Assembly: GCA_023252195.1 (NCBI GenBank)
Contig: JAHEXI010000002.1
Span: 62,001 to 126,000, forward strand
Origin: Pseudonocardiales bacterium
GTDB lineage: Bacteria > Actinomycetota > Actinomycetes > Mycobacteriales > Pseudonocardiaceae
Direction: 5' to 3'
DNA length: 64,000 nt
Shown: positions 17,843 through 27,977 of the stretch, piece after piece
Layout of the letters: the number at the start of each line of letters is the position of its first letter
How positions within the stretch are numbered: position 1 is the stretch's first letter
The notes under the pieces: model-generated
What the model saw: the letters and a program-made list of their open reading frames with translations, nothing else
The model's database searches: none
Told to the model about the DNA's origin: nothing
Position numbers and translations under genes: made by a program

Positions 17843-18912
17843 AGGTCTTGGCCGCCATGAGCGGTGGGGTGGATTCGTCGGTGGCGGCCGCTCGGGCGGT
17901 CGACGCCGGGCATGAGGTGGTCGGGGTGCACCTAGCGCTGTCGACGCAACCCGGCACGCTGCGCACCGGAGCCCGCGGGTGCTGCACCAAAGAGGACGCA
18001 GCCGACGCGCGACGGGTCGCCGACGTCGTCGACATCCCGTTCTACGTCTGGGACTTCGCGCAACAGTTCACCGCCGACGTGGTGGACGACTTCGTCGCCG
18101 AGTACGCCGCCGGACGCACCCCTAACCCGTGCTTGCGGTGCAACGAGCGGATCAAGTTCACCGCGCTGCTGGACCGAGCGCGGGACCTCGGCTTCGACGC
18201 GGTCTGCACCGGTCACTACGCGCGCCTAGCCGGCGGCGTCCTACGCCGGGCGGTGGACGCTGGCAAGGACCAGTCCTATGTGCTCGCCGGGCTCACCGCC
18301 GAGCAGCTGGCGCACGCACTGTTTCCGGTCGGCGACACCGCCAAGGGCGAGATCCGGGCCGAGGCGACTCGACGCGGCCTGGCCGTCGCCGGCAAACCGG
18401 ACAGCCACGACATCTGTTTCATTCCCTCGGGCGATACCAGGGCATTTCTGGCCGGCCGGCTGGGCGTCCAGCCCGGAGAGTTGGTCGACGGGCAGACCGG
18501 GGAAGTCCTCGGCCAGCATCAGGGCGTGCACGGCTTTACCGTCGGGCAGCGTCGTGGGCTGGGATTGCACCAGCCAGCCCCCGATGGCCGACCACGATTC
18601 GTCCTGGGGCTGGAACCGGCCACCGGCAGGGTGCGGCTGGGATCCGCGCAGCATCTCGACGTCGGCGTGATCGAAGCACACCGTCCGGTGTGGGCGGACG
18701 GTGCGCCGGATGGTCCGCTCGAGTGCATCGCGCAGGTCCGGGCGCACGGCGGGTGTGCGAGCGCGGTCGCTGAGGCCGTCGGCGAGGGCGTGCTGGTGCA
18801 GCTTCGGGAGCCGCTGCGCGGAGTGGCATCCGGCCAGGCCGTCGCCCTGTACCGGCCAGACCCTGGTGGCGATGTCGTACTCGGCAGCGCCACCATCACC
18901 GCCACACGATGA
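17839..18912 (+). CDS. mnmA: tRNA-specific 2-thiouridylase MnmA
   Basis: 357 residues. GTG start overlaps the desulfurase stop. The PP-loop ATP motif is [12 protein letters not shown] at residues 6-17. The two catalytic cysteines are in [14 protein letters not shown] (about residue 100) and [10 protein letters not shown] (about 195). [25 protein letters not shown] and [11 protein letters not shown] are family blocks. The C-terminal beta-barrel reads [11 protein letters not shown] and [12 protein letters not shown]. It activates U34 of Lys/Glu/Gln tRNAs with ATP and inserts the sulfur supplied by the desulfurase. Full length. Followed tail-to-tail by two small minus-strand genes. Confidence 0.95.
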   Translation: MKVLAAMSGGVDSSVAAARAVDAGHEVVGVHLALSTQPGTLRTGARGCCTKEDAADARRVADVVDIPFYVWDFAQQFTADVVDDFVAEYAAGRTPNPCLRCNERIKFTALLDRARDLGFDAVCTGHYARLAGGVLRRAVDAGKDQSYVLAGLTAEQLAHALFPVGDTAKGEIRAEATRRGLAVAGKPDSHDICFIPSGDTRAFLAGRLGVQPGELVDGQTGEVLGQHQGVHGFTVGQRRGLGLHQPAPDGRPRFVLGLEPATGRVRLGSAQHLDVGVIEAHRPVWADGAPDGPLECIAQVRAHGGCASAVAEAVGEGVLVQLREPLRGVASGQAVALYRPDPGGDVVLGSATITATR

Positions 18913-18966
18913 CTTCTCGATGTCGCCAGGCCGACACTGCATTCCTGACGGCGTGAACGGATTCAG

Positions 18967-19197
18967 CTATTTAATGCCACCATCACTGCCATTCGCACTG
19001 CCGCCGTCGGCGCCGTTACTACCACTGGTCATACCCAGCACCGACATGGCGCCCGAGAACACGCCATCGCCAATGCCGTTGCCGCTCGCGTCGCCGATGG
19101 GTATTTGGGGCGAGATCGTCGACAGGACGGTGCGGGGCGGCAGCAGGTCGATGTACTCCCGGTCGAGTTCTGCAAAGCTCACTGTCTCACACATCAA
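18967..19197 (-). CDS. Small paralogous peptide 2 (motif LLPPRTVLS)
   Basis: 76 residues: N-terminus SFAELDREYIDLLPPRTVLS, then a tail rich in Gly, Ser, Asn and Asp ending SANGSDGGIK. A perfect ribosome site (CTAGGAGGAT) precedes the ATG. The N-terminal half is plainly paralogous to the next gene upstream (SFVELDAQHVELLPARTVLS) while the tails differ. A conserved head with a variable Gly-rich tail resembles precursor peptides, but no modification enzyme, protease or transporter is adjacent. No signal peptide or membrane segment. One Cys only (residue 3), so lanthionine chemistry is unlikely. I do not know a function. Transcribed with its paralogue, convergent with mnmA. Confidence 0.7.
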   Translation of the reverse strand: MMCETVSFAELDREYIDLLPPRTVLSTISPQIPIGDASGNGIGDGVFSGAMSVLGMTSGSNGADGGSANGSDGGIK

Positions 19198-19230
19198 ATC
19201 CTCCTAGGAAAGGGTTTCGACGAGCTGGGC

Positions 19231-19443
19231 TCAGCCGTTAGCGTCGACGCCGTCGACGCCGGGGGTGCCGGGCACGAGCGTGAACTTATGGTCGAGCAGG
19301 TTGATTTCCCATCCTCCCGTGCTGTTGCTGCCGTTGGTGCCGGTACCGCCGTCGCCGGTGCTGAACATCGACAGGACGGTACGGGCGGGCAGCAGCTCCA
19401 CGTGCTGCGCATCGAGCTCGACGAAACTCAGTACGGCCGGCAT
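19231..19443 (-). CDS. Small paralogous peptide 1 (motif LLPARTVLS)
   Basis: 70 residues: SFVELDAQHVELLPARTVLS, then FSTGDGGTGTNGSNSTGGW, a short hydrophobic strand EINLLDHKFTLVPG, and GVDGVDANG. The start has the same CTAGGAGGAT ribosome site as its paralogue 34 bp downstream, so the two were copied with their translation signals and form an operon. Strong initiation signals suggest high expression. No Cys, no signal peptide. The conserved motif is hydrophobic-charged and could be a docking or leader segment. I cannot assign a function; a structural or RiPP-like precursor role is only a guess. Confidence 0.7.
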   Translation of the reverse strand: MPAVLSFVELDAQHVELLPARTVLSMFSTGDGGTGTNGSNSTGGWEINLLDHKFTLVPGTPGVDGVDANG

Positions 19444-19796
19444 CGGATCCTCCTAGAAACGGTGGCCCAGGTGGTCCAGGGCCGGAAAACACCTCATCGG
19501 CGAGCGTGCCAATGCGTTACCACATACCGTGCCCAACCCTGATGTCTGCTGCAATGAGTAGCCCCACGTAAATGTTCAGCGCTGCCACCTAGCCGTGGAC
19601 CGGATTTCCTAATACTTAGTCGACAACGCCTGCCACGCAGGTTTCGAGCTCTGGTACCGACGGTGCCGCTGCTGATGTCCGCGCACCGTGGATTGCGGAT
19701 TTTCGGCGAGCGTCTGACCGACCCAGTGCAGCGTCGGAGATGTCGTAGCACCGGACCACCCGCGGTGCGCACCGGCGACCTTGGTAAACATCCCCG
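19444..19796. other. Intergenic region upstream of the small-peptide operon
   Basis: Contains the AGGAGG ribosome site of peptide 1 (19446-19455) and must contain its minus-strand promoter and the plus-strand promoter of the methionine-synthase-like gene. An AT-rich patch CCTAATACTTAGTCGAC at 19609-19625 is the best promoter candidate. I see no hairpin, repeat or plausible small gene. Confidence 0.5.
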
Positions 19797-20831
19797 GTGA
19801 CTGACCTACGACCGTGGCCCCCTGGTACTGCGACCGGTATCGGCTCGATGCCCGGCACCGACGCCCGCGAAGCCGCCCGCACCGTGATCGGTGAGCTGCC
19901 TGACCTGCCGCACCTGCCCGAGCTGCCCGACCGGGGCGCCGGTGCCGACATCATCGGGCGCACCGCAGCGCTGCTCGTCGACCTCGCCGTTGAGTTGGTG
20001 CCGTCGGGCTACCGGGTGACCGCCCGGGCTGGGCGCGATCACCGCCGTGGCGTCGACCTGTTGCGCGCCGACCTCGACGCGTTCGAAGAGGCGATGGACT
20101 CCGCCGGGGTCCGACCGGACGTGATCAAGTTGCAGGCCGCCGGACCGTGGACGCTGGCCGCCGAGGTGGAGCTGCACAGCGGGCACAAGGTGCTCACCGA
20201 CCACGGCGCATTGCGTGAGTTCGCGGCGTCGCTGGCCGAGGGGTTGCGGGTACATGCCAGCGAGGTGCACCGCCGGCTCGGCGTGCGCACCGTCGTGCAG
20301 CTTGATGAACCGGGCCTGCCTGCGGTTCTCGCCGGTAGCGTGCCCACCCCGTCCGGGTACGGCACCGTCGCGGCGGTGCCCGAGAATGCCGCGGGTGAGC
20401 TGCTACGCAGCGTGCTCGAAGCACTGCCTACGCCGCGGATCGTGCACTGCTGCGCGCCGCGGCCCCCGTTGGCACTGCTGCGCGAGGCCGGCGCAGACGC
20501 GCTGGCCGTCGACGCCGCACTGCTCGTCGGCGCCCCCCGGGCGACCATCGACGCCCTCGGCGAGGCCTGGGACTCCGGGATCTCAGTGTTGCTCGGGCTG
20601 ATCCCTGCCATCGAGCCGGCGGCAGCGCCAAACCTCGCCGGTCTGGCCCGGCCCGCGCTGGATCTGGTGCATCGACTCGGTTTCGACCGTTCGCTGCTAG
20701 CGCAGCGCTGCGTACCCACCCCGTCCTGCGGTCTGGTTGGCGCCACCCCGGAGTGGGCTCATCGAGCGCTGAGCCTGGCCCGTGAACTGGGACAGGCATT
20801 CGTCGACCCGCCTGAGTCCTGGTCGTCGTAA
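19797..20831 (+). CDS. MetE-like (UROD/MetE barrel) methionine synthase family protein
   Basis: 344 residues, GTG start. GTATGIGSMPGTDAREA opens the MetE C-terminal-type barrel. Possible zinc ligands are in IVHCCAPRPP (about residue 218) and PTPSCGLVG (about 310), the positions expected from cobalamin-independent methionine synthase. VVQLDEPGLPAVLAG and VLLGLIPAIEP are further family blocks. The protein corresponds to the catalytic barrel only, lacking the N-terminal half of MetE, like mycobacterial Rv3015c, which also sits next to ligA. Whether it makes methionine or another thioether is unknown. Precedes an acetyltransferase gene. Confidence 0.85.
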   Translation: MTDLRPWPPGTATGIGSMPGTDAREAARTVIGELPDLPHLPELPDRGAGADIIGRTAALLVDLAVELVPSGYRVTARAGRDHRRGVDLLRADLDAFEEAMDSAGVRPDVIKLQAAGPWTLAAEVELHSGHKVLTDHGALREFAASLAEGLRVHASEVHRRLGVRTVVQLDEPGLPAVLAGSVPTPSGYGTVAAVPENAAGELLRSVLEALPTPRIVHCCAPRPPLALLREAGADALAVDAALLVGAPRATIDALGEAWDSGISVLLGLIPAIEPAAAPNLAGLARPALDLVHRLGFDRSLLAQRCVPTPSCGLVGATPEWAHRALSLARELGQAFVDPPESWSS

Positions 20832-20893
20832 CAGTTGCGCCTGCGGCGAGAAATTCGGTGGCGTACGCCGCTGAATCGTGGCGGGATGGAGGC

Positions 20894-21922
20894 ATGGCCA
20901 CCGTCACTCTCAACGGGCTGTCTCTCGCGCGGGTCAGGCCCTCTGATGAGGAGACGATCCGGAAGTGGTGTGAGCTGCGCTGTGCGGTGGTGCTCGCTGA
21001 TTGGCCAGACGACCCGCCGCCATGTTGGGTCCATGAGCGCGGCTGCTTTGAACACCCGTGGCCCGGCGAGATCGGCACCGCATGGCTGGCTCGGTTAGCT
21101 GGCTCGGTGGTCGGCGGCTGCCTGCTCAGCCTCCCGACGTTCGACAACCAGCACAACGCCGGCGGCGAGATCCTGGTGGCGCCCAAGCACCGGCGGCTCG
21201 GCATCGGTCGGGCGCTGCTCGTCCACCTGCGTGCCGAGGCGATCCAGCAGAGCCGGGTCCGGCTTGTCGTCTGGGCGGAGCAGCCGCTGGATCCCGCCGC
21301 GCCTGACCCGGTAGGGCATTTCGCGACGGTGTCCAGAGCGGTGCCTGCCCTGGTCAACACCCGACGGCGGCTCGATGTCGACTCGGTGGACCCGACTGTA
21401 CTCGCGCGGCTCGACGCGCAGGCCCGGGCAAAGTCGCGGGACTACTCGCTGGTCCAGTGGGTGGGTAGCACGCCGCAGCGGTGGCTCGATGACATCGCCT
21501 ACCTCACCGGGCGAATGTCCACCGATGCTCCGCTGGATGACTTGCAATGGGATCCGGAGGTCTATGACGCGGCCCGGATGCAGGCCCGGGACGCCAGCTG
21601 CCTGGCCCGCGGCCTGCACATGGTCAGCACCGCGGCAGTGGACAGCACCGGGCAGCTGGTTGCCTTCACCCAGATCGTCGGTTACGCGACGTCGTCGTGG
21701 TTCGCCGGCCAGTGGGACACGATCGTGGCGCCGGAGCATCGCGGCCACCGGCTGGGCACGCTGGTCAAGGTGGCCAACCTGCACCACGCTCGGGCCGAGC
21801 GTCCTGAGCTGCGGGTGATCGATACATGCAACGCTGATTCCAACCCGTACATGGTCAGGATCAACGAGGCGATGGGGTTCCGCCCGCACCGCCGGACGAC
21901 TGATTGGCAGCTCGATCTTTAG
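20894..21922 (+). CDS. GNAT-family N-acetyltransferase, tandem domains
   Basis: 342 residues from ATG 20894. Two GNAT halves are visible: the first with GGEILVAPKHRRLGIGRALL around residue 93, the acetyl-CoA loop (Q/RxxGxG/A), and the second with WDTIVAPEHRGHRLGTLVKV around 275. The C-terminus, NADSNPYMVRINEAMGFRPH, is the standard GNAT end strand. Tandem GNAT proteins in actinobacteria include mycothiol synthase, but its characteristic features are not evident here, so the substrate is open. No close operon partner; the next gene starts about 180 bp downstream. Confidence 0.85.
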   Translation: MATVTLNGLSLARVRPSDEETIRKWCELRCAVVLADWPDDPPPCWVHERGCFEHPWPGEIGTAWLARLAGSVVGGCLLSLPTFDNQHNAGGEILVAPKHRRLGIGRALLVHLRAEAIQQSRVRLVVWAEQPLDPAAPDPVGHFATVSRAVPALVNTRRRLDVDSVDPTVLARLDAQARAKSRDYSLVQWVGSTPQRWLDDIAYLTGRMSTDAPLDDLQWDPEVYDAARMQARDASCLARGLHMVSTAAVDSTGQLVAFTQIVGYATSSWFAGQWDTIVAPEHRGHRLGTLVKVANLHHARAERPELRVIDTCNADSNPYMVRINEAMGFRPHRRTTDWQLDL

Positions 21923-22104
21923 TCACGCTGCGTGGTCGCGCGACGTCTACCGGGTCGAACGGGCGCGGCGTAGCGTCACGCCAGCGGGGTTCGGCTGGCT
22001 GACCCCGCAGCACGGCCTGATGGTGGATAACTGCTGGTATCAGCGATGGTGTTGGGACGCTCTTTTTCAACGGCATGACCAGACGGCCGATAGGGGTTTC
22101 TACG

Positions 22105-23502
22105 ATGCAGATTACCGACATCGAGGCGTTGCGGACACAGTTGTCCGGCGTAGTGCTAACCCGCGGTGACACCGGTTATCACGAGGCACGTTCGGCGTGG
22201 AATGGTGAGATTGACCGATACCCGGCGGTGATCGCGCGCTGCGCCGGTGCCACAGACGTCGCCGCGGCCATCGGATTCGCCCGGCAACACGGGCTGGAGA
22301 TCTCGGTGCGCGGAGGCTTCCACAACACCGCGGGCACCGCGATCTGTAATGACGGCCTGATGGTCGATCTCAGCCCGATGTGTCGGGTCGAGGTCGATCC
22401 TGCGGCCAGACGTGCCCGGGTCGGTGGCGGCGCCACCCTGGGCGCTCTGGACGCCGCCACCCAGGCGCATGGCCTTGCCGTGCCAGCCGGGATCGTCAGC
22501 CATACCGGCGTGGGCGGTTTGGCGCTGGGCGGCGGGATGGGCTGGCTGACGCCGTTGTTCGGTTTGACCGCGGACAACCTCGTCTCGGCTGAGGTGGTGA
22601 CCGCCGACGGGCGTCGGCTGCGGGCCGCTGCCGACGAGAACCAGGATCTGTTCTGGGCGTTGCGGGGTGGCGGCGGCAACTTCGGTGTCGTCACCGAGTT
22701 CGAGTTCCAGTTGCACCCGGTCGGTCCGCTGGTTCACTTGGGCATGTTCTTCTGGGGTCTCGACCAGGGTGCCGAGGCATTGAGGCTCGGCCGGGACCTC
22801 TTCGCCACCCTGCCCGGGAACGCCAACGCCATGATCATCAGCGTCAATGCCCCACCGGCACCGTTTGTGCCCGAGCAGTTTCACTTCATGCCCGGCTACA
22901 TCGTGGCGGTCGTCGGCTTCGGCTCGGCTGAAGAACACGCTGGCGTGCTGGCCCCGATCCGCGCCGCGCTCCCGCCGCTGTTCGAGTTCGTCACCCCGCT
23001 GCCCTACATCCAGCTGCAACAGATGTTCGACGAAGAGGCGCGGTGGGGGCTGAACTACTACGAAAAGGCGCTCTATCTCGACCGGTTGTCCGATGACGCG
23101 ATCTCGTTGATCACCGAACATCAGACCCGCAAAACGTCGCCGCGGTCGATGCTGGAGTTGGTCCGGCTCGACGGGGCCTACACGGAGGTCGGCGAGGACG
23201 ACACGGCGTTCGGCGGCAGCCGATCGGCCCATATCAGCGTCAACTTCGTCGCGGTCACCGAGGACTTGACGCTACTCGCGGCAGAACGTGCTTGGGTCCG
23301 ATCGTTCTGGGAGGCGCTGCGCCCGCACGCGACCGGTGCCGGCAGTTACGTCAACGCGATGGCCGAGATGGAGGAGGATCGGGTGCGCGCCTCCTACGGG
23401 CCGGCCAAGTACGAGCGGCTGGCCCGGGTCAAGGCCGCGTACGACCCGGACAACGTCTTCCACCTCAACGCCAACATCACACCCGCGTTACAGCCGATCT
23501 GA
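22105..23502 (+). CDS. FAD-linked oxidoreductase, berberine bridge enzyme type
   Basis: 465 residues from ATG 22105 (an in-frame GTG/ATG start at 22075 would add ten). The FAD_binding_4 domain has SVRGGFHNTAGTA with the His that usually anchors FAD; the middle Gly of the common RGGGHN is Phe here. GVGGLALGGGMGWLTPLFGLTADNL is the second FAD motif, with Ala where bicovalent members carry Cys, so FAD is probably attached by one bond only. The BBE C-terminal signature is YDPDNVFHLNANI. Such enzymes oxidise sugars or secondary metabolites. Stand-alone gene, substrate unknown. Confidence 0.88.
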   Translation: MQITDIEALRTQLSGVVLTRGDTGYHEARSAWNGEIDRYPAVIARCAGATDVAAAIGFARQHGLEISVRGGFHNTAGTAICNDGLMVDLSPMCRVEVDPAARRARVGGGATLGALDAATQAHGLAVPAGIVSHTGVGGLALGGGMGWLTPLFGLTADNLVSAEVVTADGRRLRAAADENQDLFWALRGGGGNFGVVTEFEFQLHPVGPLVHLGMFFWGLDQGAEALRLGRDLFATLPGNANAMIISVNAPPAPFVPEQFHFMPGYIVAVVGFGSAEEHAGVLAPIRAALPPLFEFVTPLPYIQLQQMFDEEARWGLNYYEKALYLDRLSDDAISLITEHQTRKTSPRSMLELVRLDGAYTEVGEDDTAFGGSRSAHISVNFVAVTEDLTLLAAERAWVRSFWEALRPHATGAGSYVNAMAEMEEDRVRASYGPAKYERLARVKAAYDPDNVFHLNANITPALQPI

Positions 23503-23714
23503 CGGATGTCGCGTGTGAGGCTCGGCGCCGGAGGGTGGTAGCATGGTACTTGGTTGTGGTCGTGTAGTTCCCCGATCGTTGTGAAGCGTCCGTGGAATGT
23601 CTGACTACGGGCTTCGCGTTCCCGTCGGGGATGTCTCCCATCGGAACGCGTTGTCCGCGCAACCGCGGATCGGCACGGTGCCGGTCCAGGCATCAGATTC
23701 CACAGGGAGAGCAC
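23503..23714 (+). promoter_or_regulatory. Leader region of the cold-shock gene
   Basis: A 212-bp region before the csp ATG. GGTAGCATGGTACT at 23536-23549 includes a plausible -10 box, which would give a leader of about 160 nt; long structured leaders are usual for cold-shock genes. GGGAGA at 23705-23710 is the ribosome site. No defined riboswitch. Confidence 0.35.
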
Positions 23715-23918
23715 ATGGCACAGGGCGTCGTGAAGTGGTTCAACGCGGAGAAGGGCTTCGGCTTCATCTCCGTCGACGGGGGAGGCCCCGACGTATTCGT
23801 CCACTTCTCCGCCATCCAGGGTGACGGTTACCGCAGCCTGGACGAGAACCAGCGCGTGGAGTTCGAGTCGAGCCAGGGACCCAAGGGCCCGCAGGCTGAC
23901 TCGGTTCGCGCCATCTAG
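23715..23918 (+). CDS. Cold-shock protein (CspA family)
   Basis: 67 residues. The whole protein is one OB-fold cold-shock domain: [15 protein letters not shown] holds RNP1, [17 protein letters not shown] holds RNP2, then [18 protein letters not shown]. Binds single-stranded RNA and DNA and melts RNA structures. ATG 23715 with GGGAGA upstream. Followed 11 bp after the stop by a strong hairpin. Monocistronic. Confidence 0.97.
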   Translation: MAQGVVKWFNAEKGFGFISVDGGGPDVFVHFSAIQGDGYRSLDENQRVEFESSQGPKGPQADSVRAI

Positions 23919-23929
23919 CAGCGACTCAC

Positions 23930-23967
23930 CTCGCGGCCCCGTACCAGTCCTGGTGCGGGGCCGCGAG
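23930..23967 (+). terminator. Strong GC hairpin after the cold-shock gene
   Basis: CTCGCGGCCCCG (23930-23941) pairs perfectly with CGGGGCCGCGAG (23956-23967) around a 14-base loop. No U-tract follows, as is common for actinobacterial terminators. Confidence 0.85.
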
Positions 23968-24000
23968 CTGTATATGCGGGCTGTCGGTGCCCAGAGCTAG

Positions 24001-26115
<2,115 letters not shown>

Positions 26116-26119
26116 TTAT

Positions 26120-26407
26120 ATGATTAGCGATGTGAGCACCGACAAGTTCTCGGCGACAGTGGATGCCGAGCTGCTGGCGCAGGTCCGCGCCCATGCTGGG
26201 CCGCGGGGGCTCAGCGCATTCGTCGCCGTGGCGTTGCAGCATGCGCTGGACCGAGTCCGGCTGCGCGAGCTGCTCGACGAGTTGGCCGAGCAGCTAGGAC
26301 CACCGGACGAAGACATGGTTGCTGAGGCGGTGGGGGAACTCACCGCGCTCGTCCACCGGGCACGGACTGCCGAGTTGCCGGAGCAGCAGCGTGCCACCGC
26401 ACCCTGA
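26120..26407 (+). CDS. VapB-type antitoxin
   Basis: 95 residues from ATG 26120, four bases after the ligA stop; GTG 26132 is an alternative. KFSATVDAELLAQVRAHAG and GLSAFVAVALQHALDRVRL look like a ribbon-helix-helix strand and helices, followed by the acidic AEQLGPPDEDMVAEAVGEL tail that would hold the toxin. It overlaps the following PIN-domain gene by 17 bp. The lack of any gap from ligA suggests the module was inserted right at the end of ligA. The family assignment is by arrangement and pattern. Confidence 0.7.
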   Translation: MISDVSTDKFSATVDAELLAQVRAHAGPRGLSAFVAVALQHALDRVRLRELLDELAEQLGPPDEDMVAEAVGELTALVHRARTAELPEQQRATAP

Positions 26408-26822
26408 GGCACCGGTGCTCGCCGTGCTCGACACCGAGGCGTTGGTTGCGTTGTCGTTTCCCCGCGAGCGGACCCGGGCCGGCCGCCGGGTGCAGGCGGT
26501 TCTCGTCGCGGTGGAGCGTTTGGGCGGTCGGGCCTGCGTCCCGGCGCCGGTGATCGCTGAGGTGGCGCGCTCGGCGTCCCGCCGACCCGGTGTGGACCGG
26601 GTGCTGCGGCGGTTGCCCGTCGTGGACACCGATCGTACGATCGCGACTCTCGCGGGCAACCTGCTAGGCAGAAACAGGCTGGACTCGCGCCACGCGATAG
26701 ACGCCTTCGTTGCCTCGACCGCGCTTAGCGCCAGTCCCGCAGTGGTGCTCACCGGCGATCCGAATGACTTCACGCGCCTGATCGCCGACGATCCGGGCGT
26801 GCTCGTCCAACCGCTGCCATAG
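26391..26822 (+). CDS. PIN-domain toxin (VapC type)
   Basis: 143 residues from GTG 26391 inside the antitoxin 3' end. VLAVLDTEALVALSF carries the first PIN Asp; VPAPVIAEVARSA carries the conserved Glu; DSRHAIDAFVASTALSA carries the later Asp residues; VVLTGDPNDFTRL carries the last acidic site. These four sites bind Mg or Mn in the ribonuclease active centre. VapC toxins cut tRNA or rRNA. The GTG-in-frame overlap shows coupling to the antitoxin. No lesion is visible, so the module may be active. Confidence 0.8.
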   Translation: MPPHPEAPVLAVLDTEALVALSFPRERTRAGRRVQAVLVAVERLGGRACVPAPVIAEVARSASRRPGVDRVLRRLPVVDTDRTIATLAGNLLGRNRLDSRHAIDAFVASTALSASPAVVLTGDPNDFTRLIADDPGVLVQPLP

Positions 26823-26851
26823 CACGGGCCTAGCGCATCCGCAGCCGTCTA

Positions 26852-26865
26852 TAGCACTTGTGCTA
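26852..26865. promoter_or_regulatory. Palindromic operator candidate of the second TA module
   Basis: TAGCAC-TT-GTGCTA, a perfect 6-2-6 palindrome 10 bp upstream of the antitoxin GTG (26876). It overlaps a likely -10 region (CTATAG), so bound antitoxin would block transcription. The transcript would be nearly leaderless. Confidence 0.55.
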
Positions 26866-26875
26866 CCGTCGAGTG

Positions 26876-27124
26876 GTGAGCACAGTGGGGCTACGCGAGC
26901 TGCGACAACAGGCCTCTGAGCTGGTGCGGCGGGTGGAGGCCGGCGAGGAGATCACCATTACCGTCGCCGGTCGTCCCAGCGCCCGGCTGGTTGCCGTCAC
27001 ACCCCAGAGGTGGCGCCGCTGGGAAGACGTGCAGGAGCTCTTCCATGGTCCGGCAGACTTTGCTTGGGAGGGCGACCGGGAACGCGTCGACCAGGCACTG
27101 CGCGACCCGTGGACGGCGCGGTGA
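26876..27124 (+). CDS. Phd/YefM-family antitoxin
   Basis: 82 residues from GTG 26876. STVGLRELRQQASELVRRVE, then EITITVAGRPSARLVAV is the classic Phd/YefM N-terminal dimerisation and DNA-binding domain. The C-terminal half, with EDVQELFHGPADF, would wrap the toxin. Its stop overlaps the toxin start as GTGA (27121-27124). A perfect palindrome lies just upstream for autoregulation. Confidence 0.85.
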   Translation: MSTVGLRELRQQASELVRRVEAGEEITITVAGRPSARLVAVTPQRWRRWEDVQELFHGPADFAWEGDRERVDQALRDPWTAR

Positions 27125-27501
27125 GGGCGGTCCTGGACACCAGCGTGGTCATCGCTACCGACATCAGTCAGCTACCTGGAGAACTGGCCATCAGCGCGGT
27201 CACGCTGGCCGAACTGCATTTCGGTGTTCTCGAGGCTCAAGACCAGAACGTGCGTGCTGAGCGGCTGCGGCGGCTGTCGATCCTGCACCGCGAGTTCGAC
27301 GCTTTGCCTCTCGACGCTGCTGTCGCCGCCAGCTACGGTCAGCTGGCGGCCGCTGTCGTTGATGCCGGCCGTCAGCCGCGCGCTCGCGCTTTCGACCTGC
27401 TCATCGCCGCCACCGCGCACGCGCATTCCGCGCGTCTCTACACCCGCAACGCCAGCGATTTGGTGGGTGCGGACAGCCTGATCGAGGTTGTAGCCGTCTG
27501 A
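27121..27501 (+). CDS. VapC ribonuclease toxin (PIN domain)
   Basis: 126 residues, GTG overlapping the antitoxin stop. PIN residues: RAVLDTSVVIATD (Asp 5), ISAVTLAELHFGV (Glu), RAFDLLIAATAHAHSARL (two Asp/Thr positions) and YTRNASDLVGA (last Asp). This corresponds to the common FitB-like VapC paired with Phd-type antitoxins. Predicted Mg-dependent RNase that cuts tRNA or rRNA. Intact length. Distinct from the PIN protein 300 bp upstream, so the two modules are not recent duplicates. Confidence 0.88.
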   Translation: MRAVLDTSVVIATDISQLPGELAISAVTLAELHFGVLEAQDQNVRAERLRRLSILHREFDALPLDAAVAASYGQLAAAVVDAGRQPRARAFDLLIAATAHAHSARLYTRNASDLVGADSLIEVVAV

Positions 27502-27604
27502 CAACGGGCGCGAAACGTGCGCCCGACGGCCGTCGACCGGGTACGGCCGCGGTGCATCGTCGGAAACCGAACTGTCAGCGGAGGCCGCAGCGCTGCACTG
27601 GCCG

Positions 27605-27857
27605 TCAAAGCGACATTTTGTACCTTTCGTGCGTTGCGGAGAACCCGATTCGCTCGTAGAAGCGGTGCGCGTCCTCGTGCTTGTGCGACTCGATAACCTC
27701 GAACGCCCGCTGATATGGCGTGAGGGTCGTCTGGCGACTCGCGACCGACGCCGATCTCGTCGTCCGCCAGCAGCGCCACGATTGCCGCCAGATCCGCTGC
27801 GGTGGCGCGACGGATCACAACATCGCCATGATCATCCACAGGCACCCTTCGAGTCAT
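27605..27857 (-). pseudogene. GNAT acetyltransferase remnant
   Basis: From ATG 27857, VVIRRATAADLAAIVALLAD and RESPDDP match the start of a GNAT enzyme. The frame then shifts by one base near 27730 and continues YQRAFEVIES. It jumps directly to the family's last strand and helix, HEDAHRFYERIGFSATHERY, ending KMSL at 27605. The central 60-80 residues with the acetyl-CoA loop are missing. So there is both a frameshift and an internal deletion; the gene is dead. It may have been brought in with the TA patch next to it. Confidence 0.7.
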
Positions 27858-27977
27858 AAGTCGCGGGGCTAGTGGATCCTGCCGACCGCCCCACATCTAC
27901 CATGATCGCCGCAACTGAGTGATAGCCGCGCAATCCTGCATGGTAACCGCTCACTATCGATGATCTTGAAATTGCGC

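Noticed and set aside
18967-19443. Calling the two small peptides lanthipeptide precursors
   Set aside because: One has no Cys and the other a single N-terminal Cys, and no lanthionine synthetase, protease or exporter gene is nearby.
26120-27501. The two PIN-domain modules as a recent duplication
   Set aside because: The antitoxins belong to different fold types (RHH-like and Phd/YefM) and the PIN proteins share only the acidic site residues.
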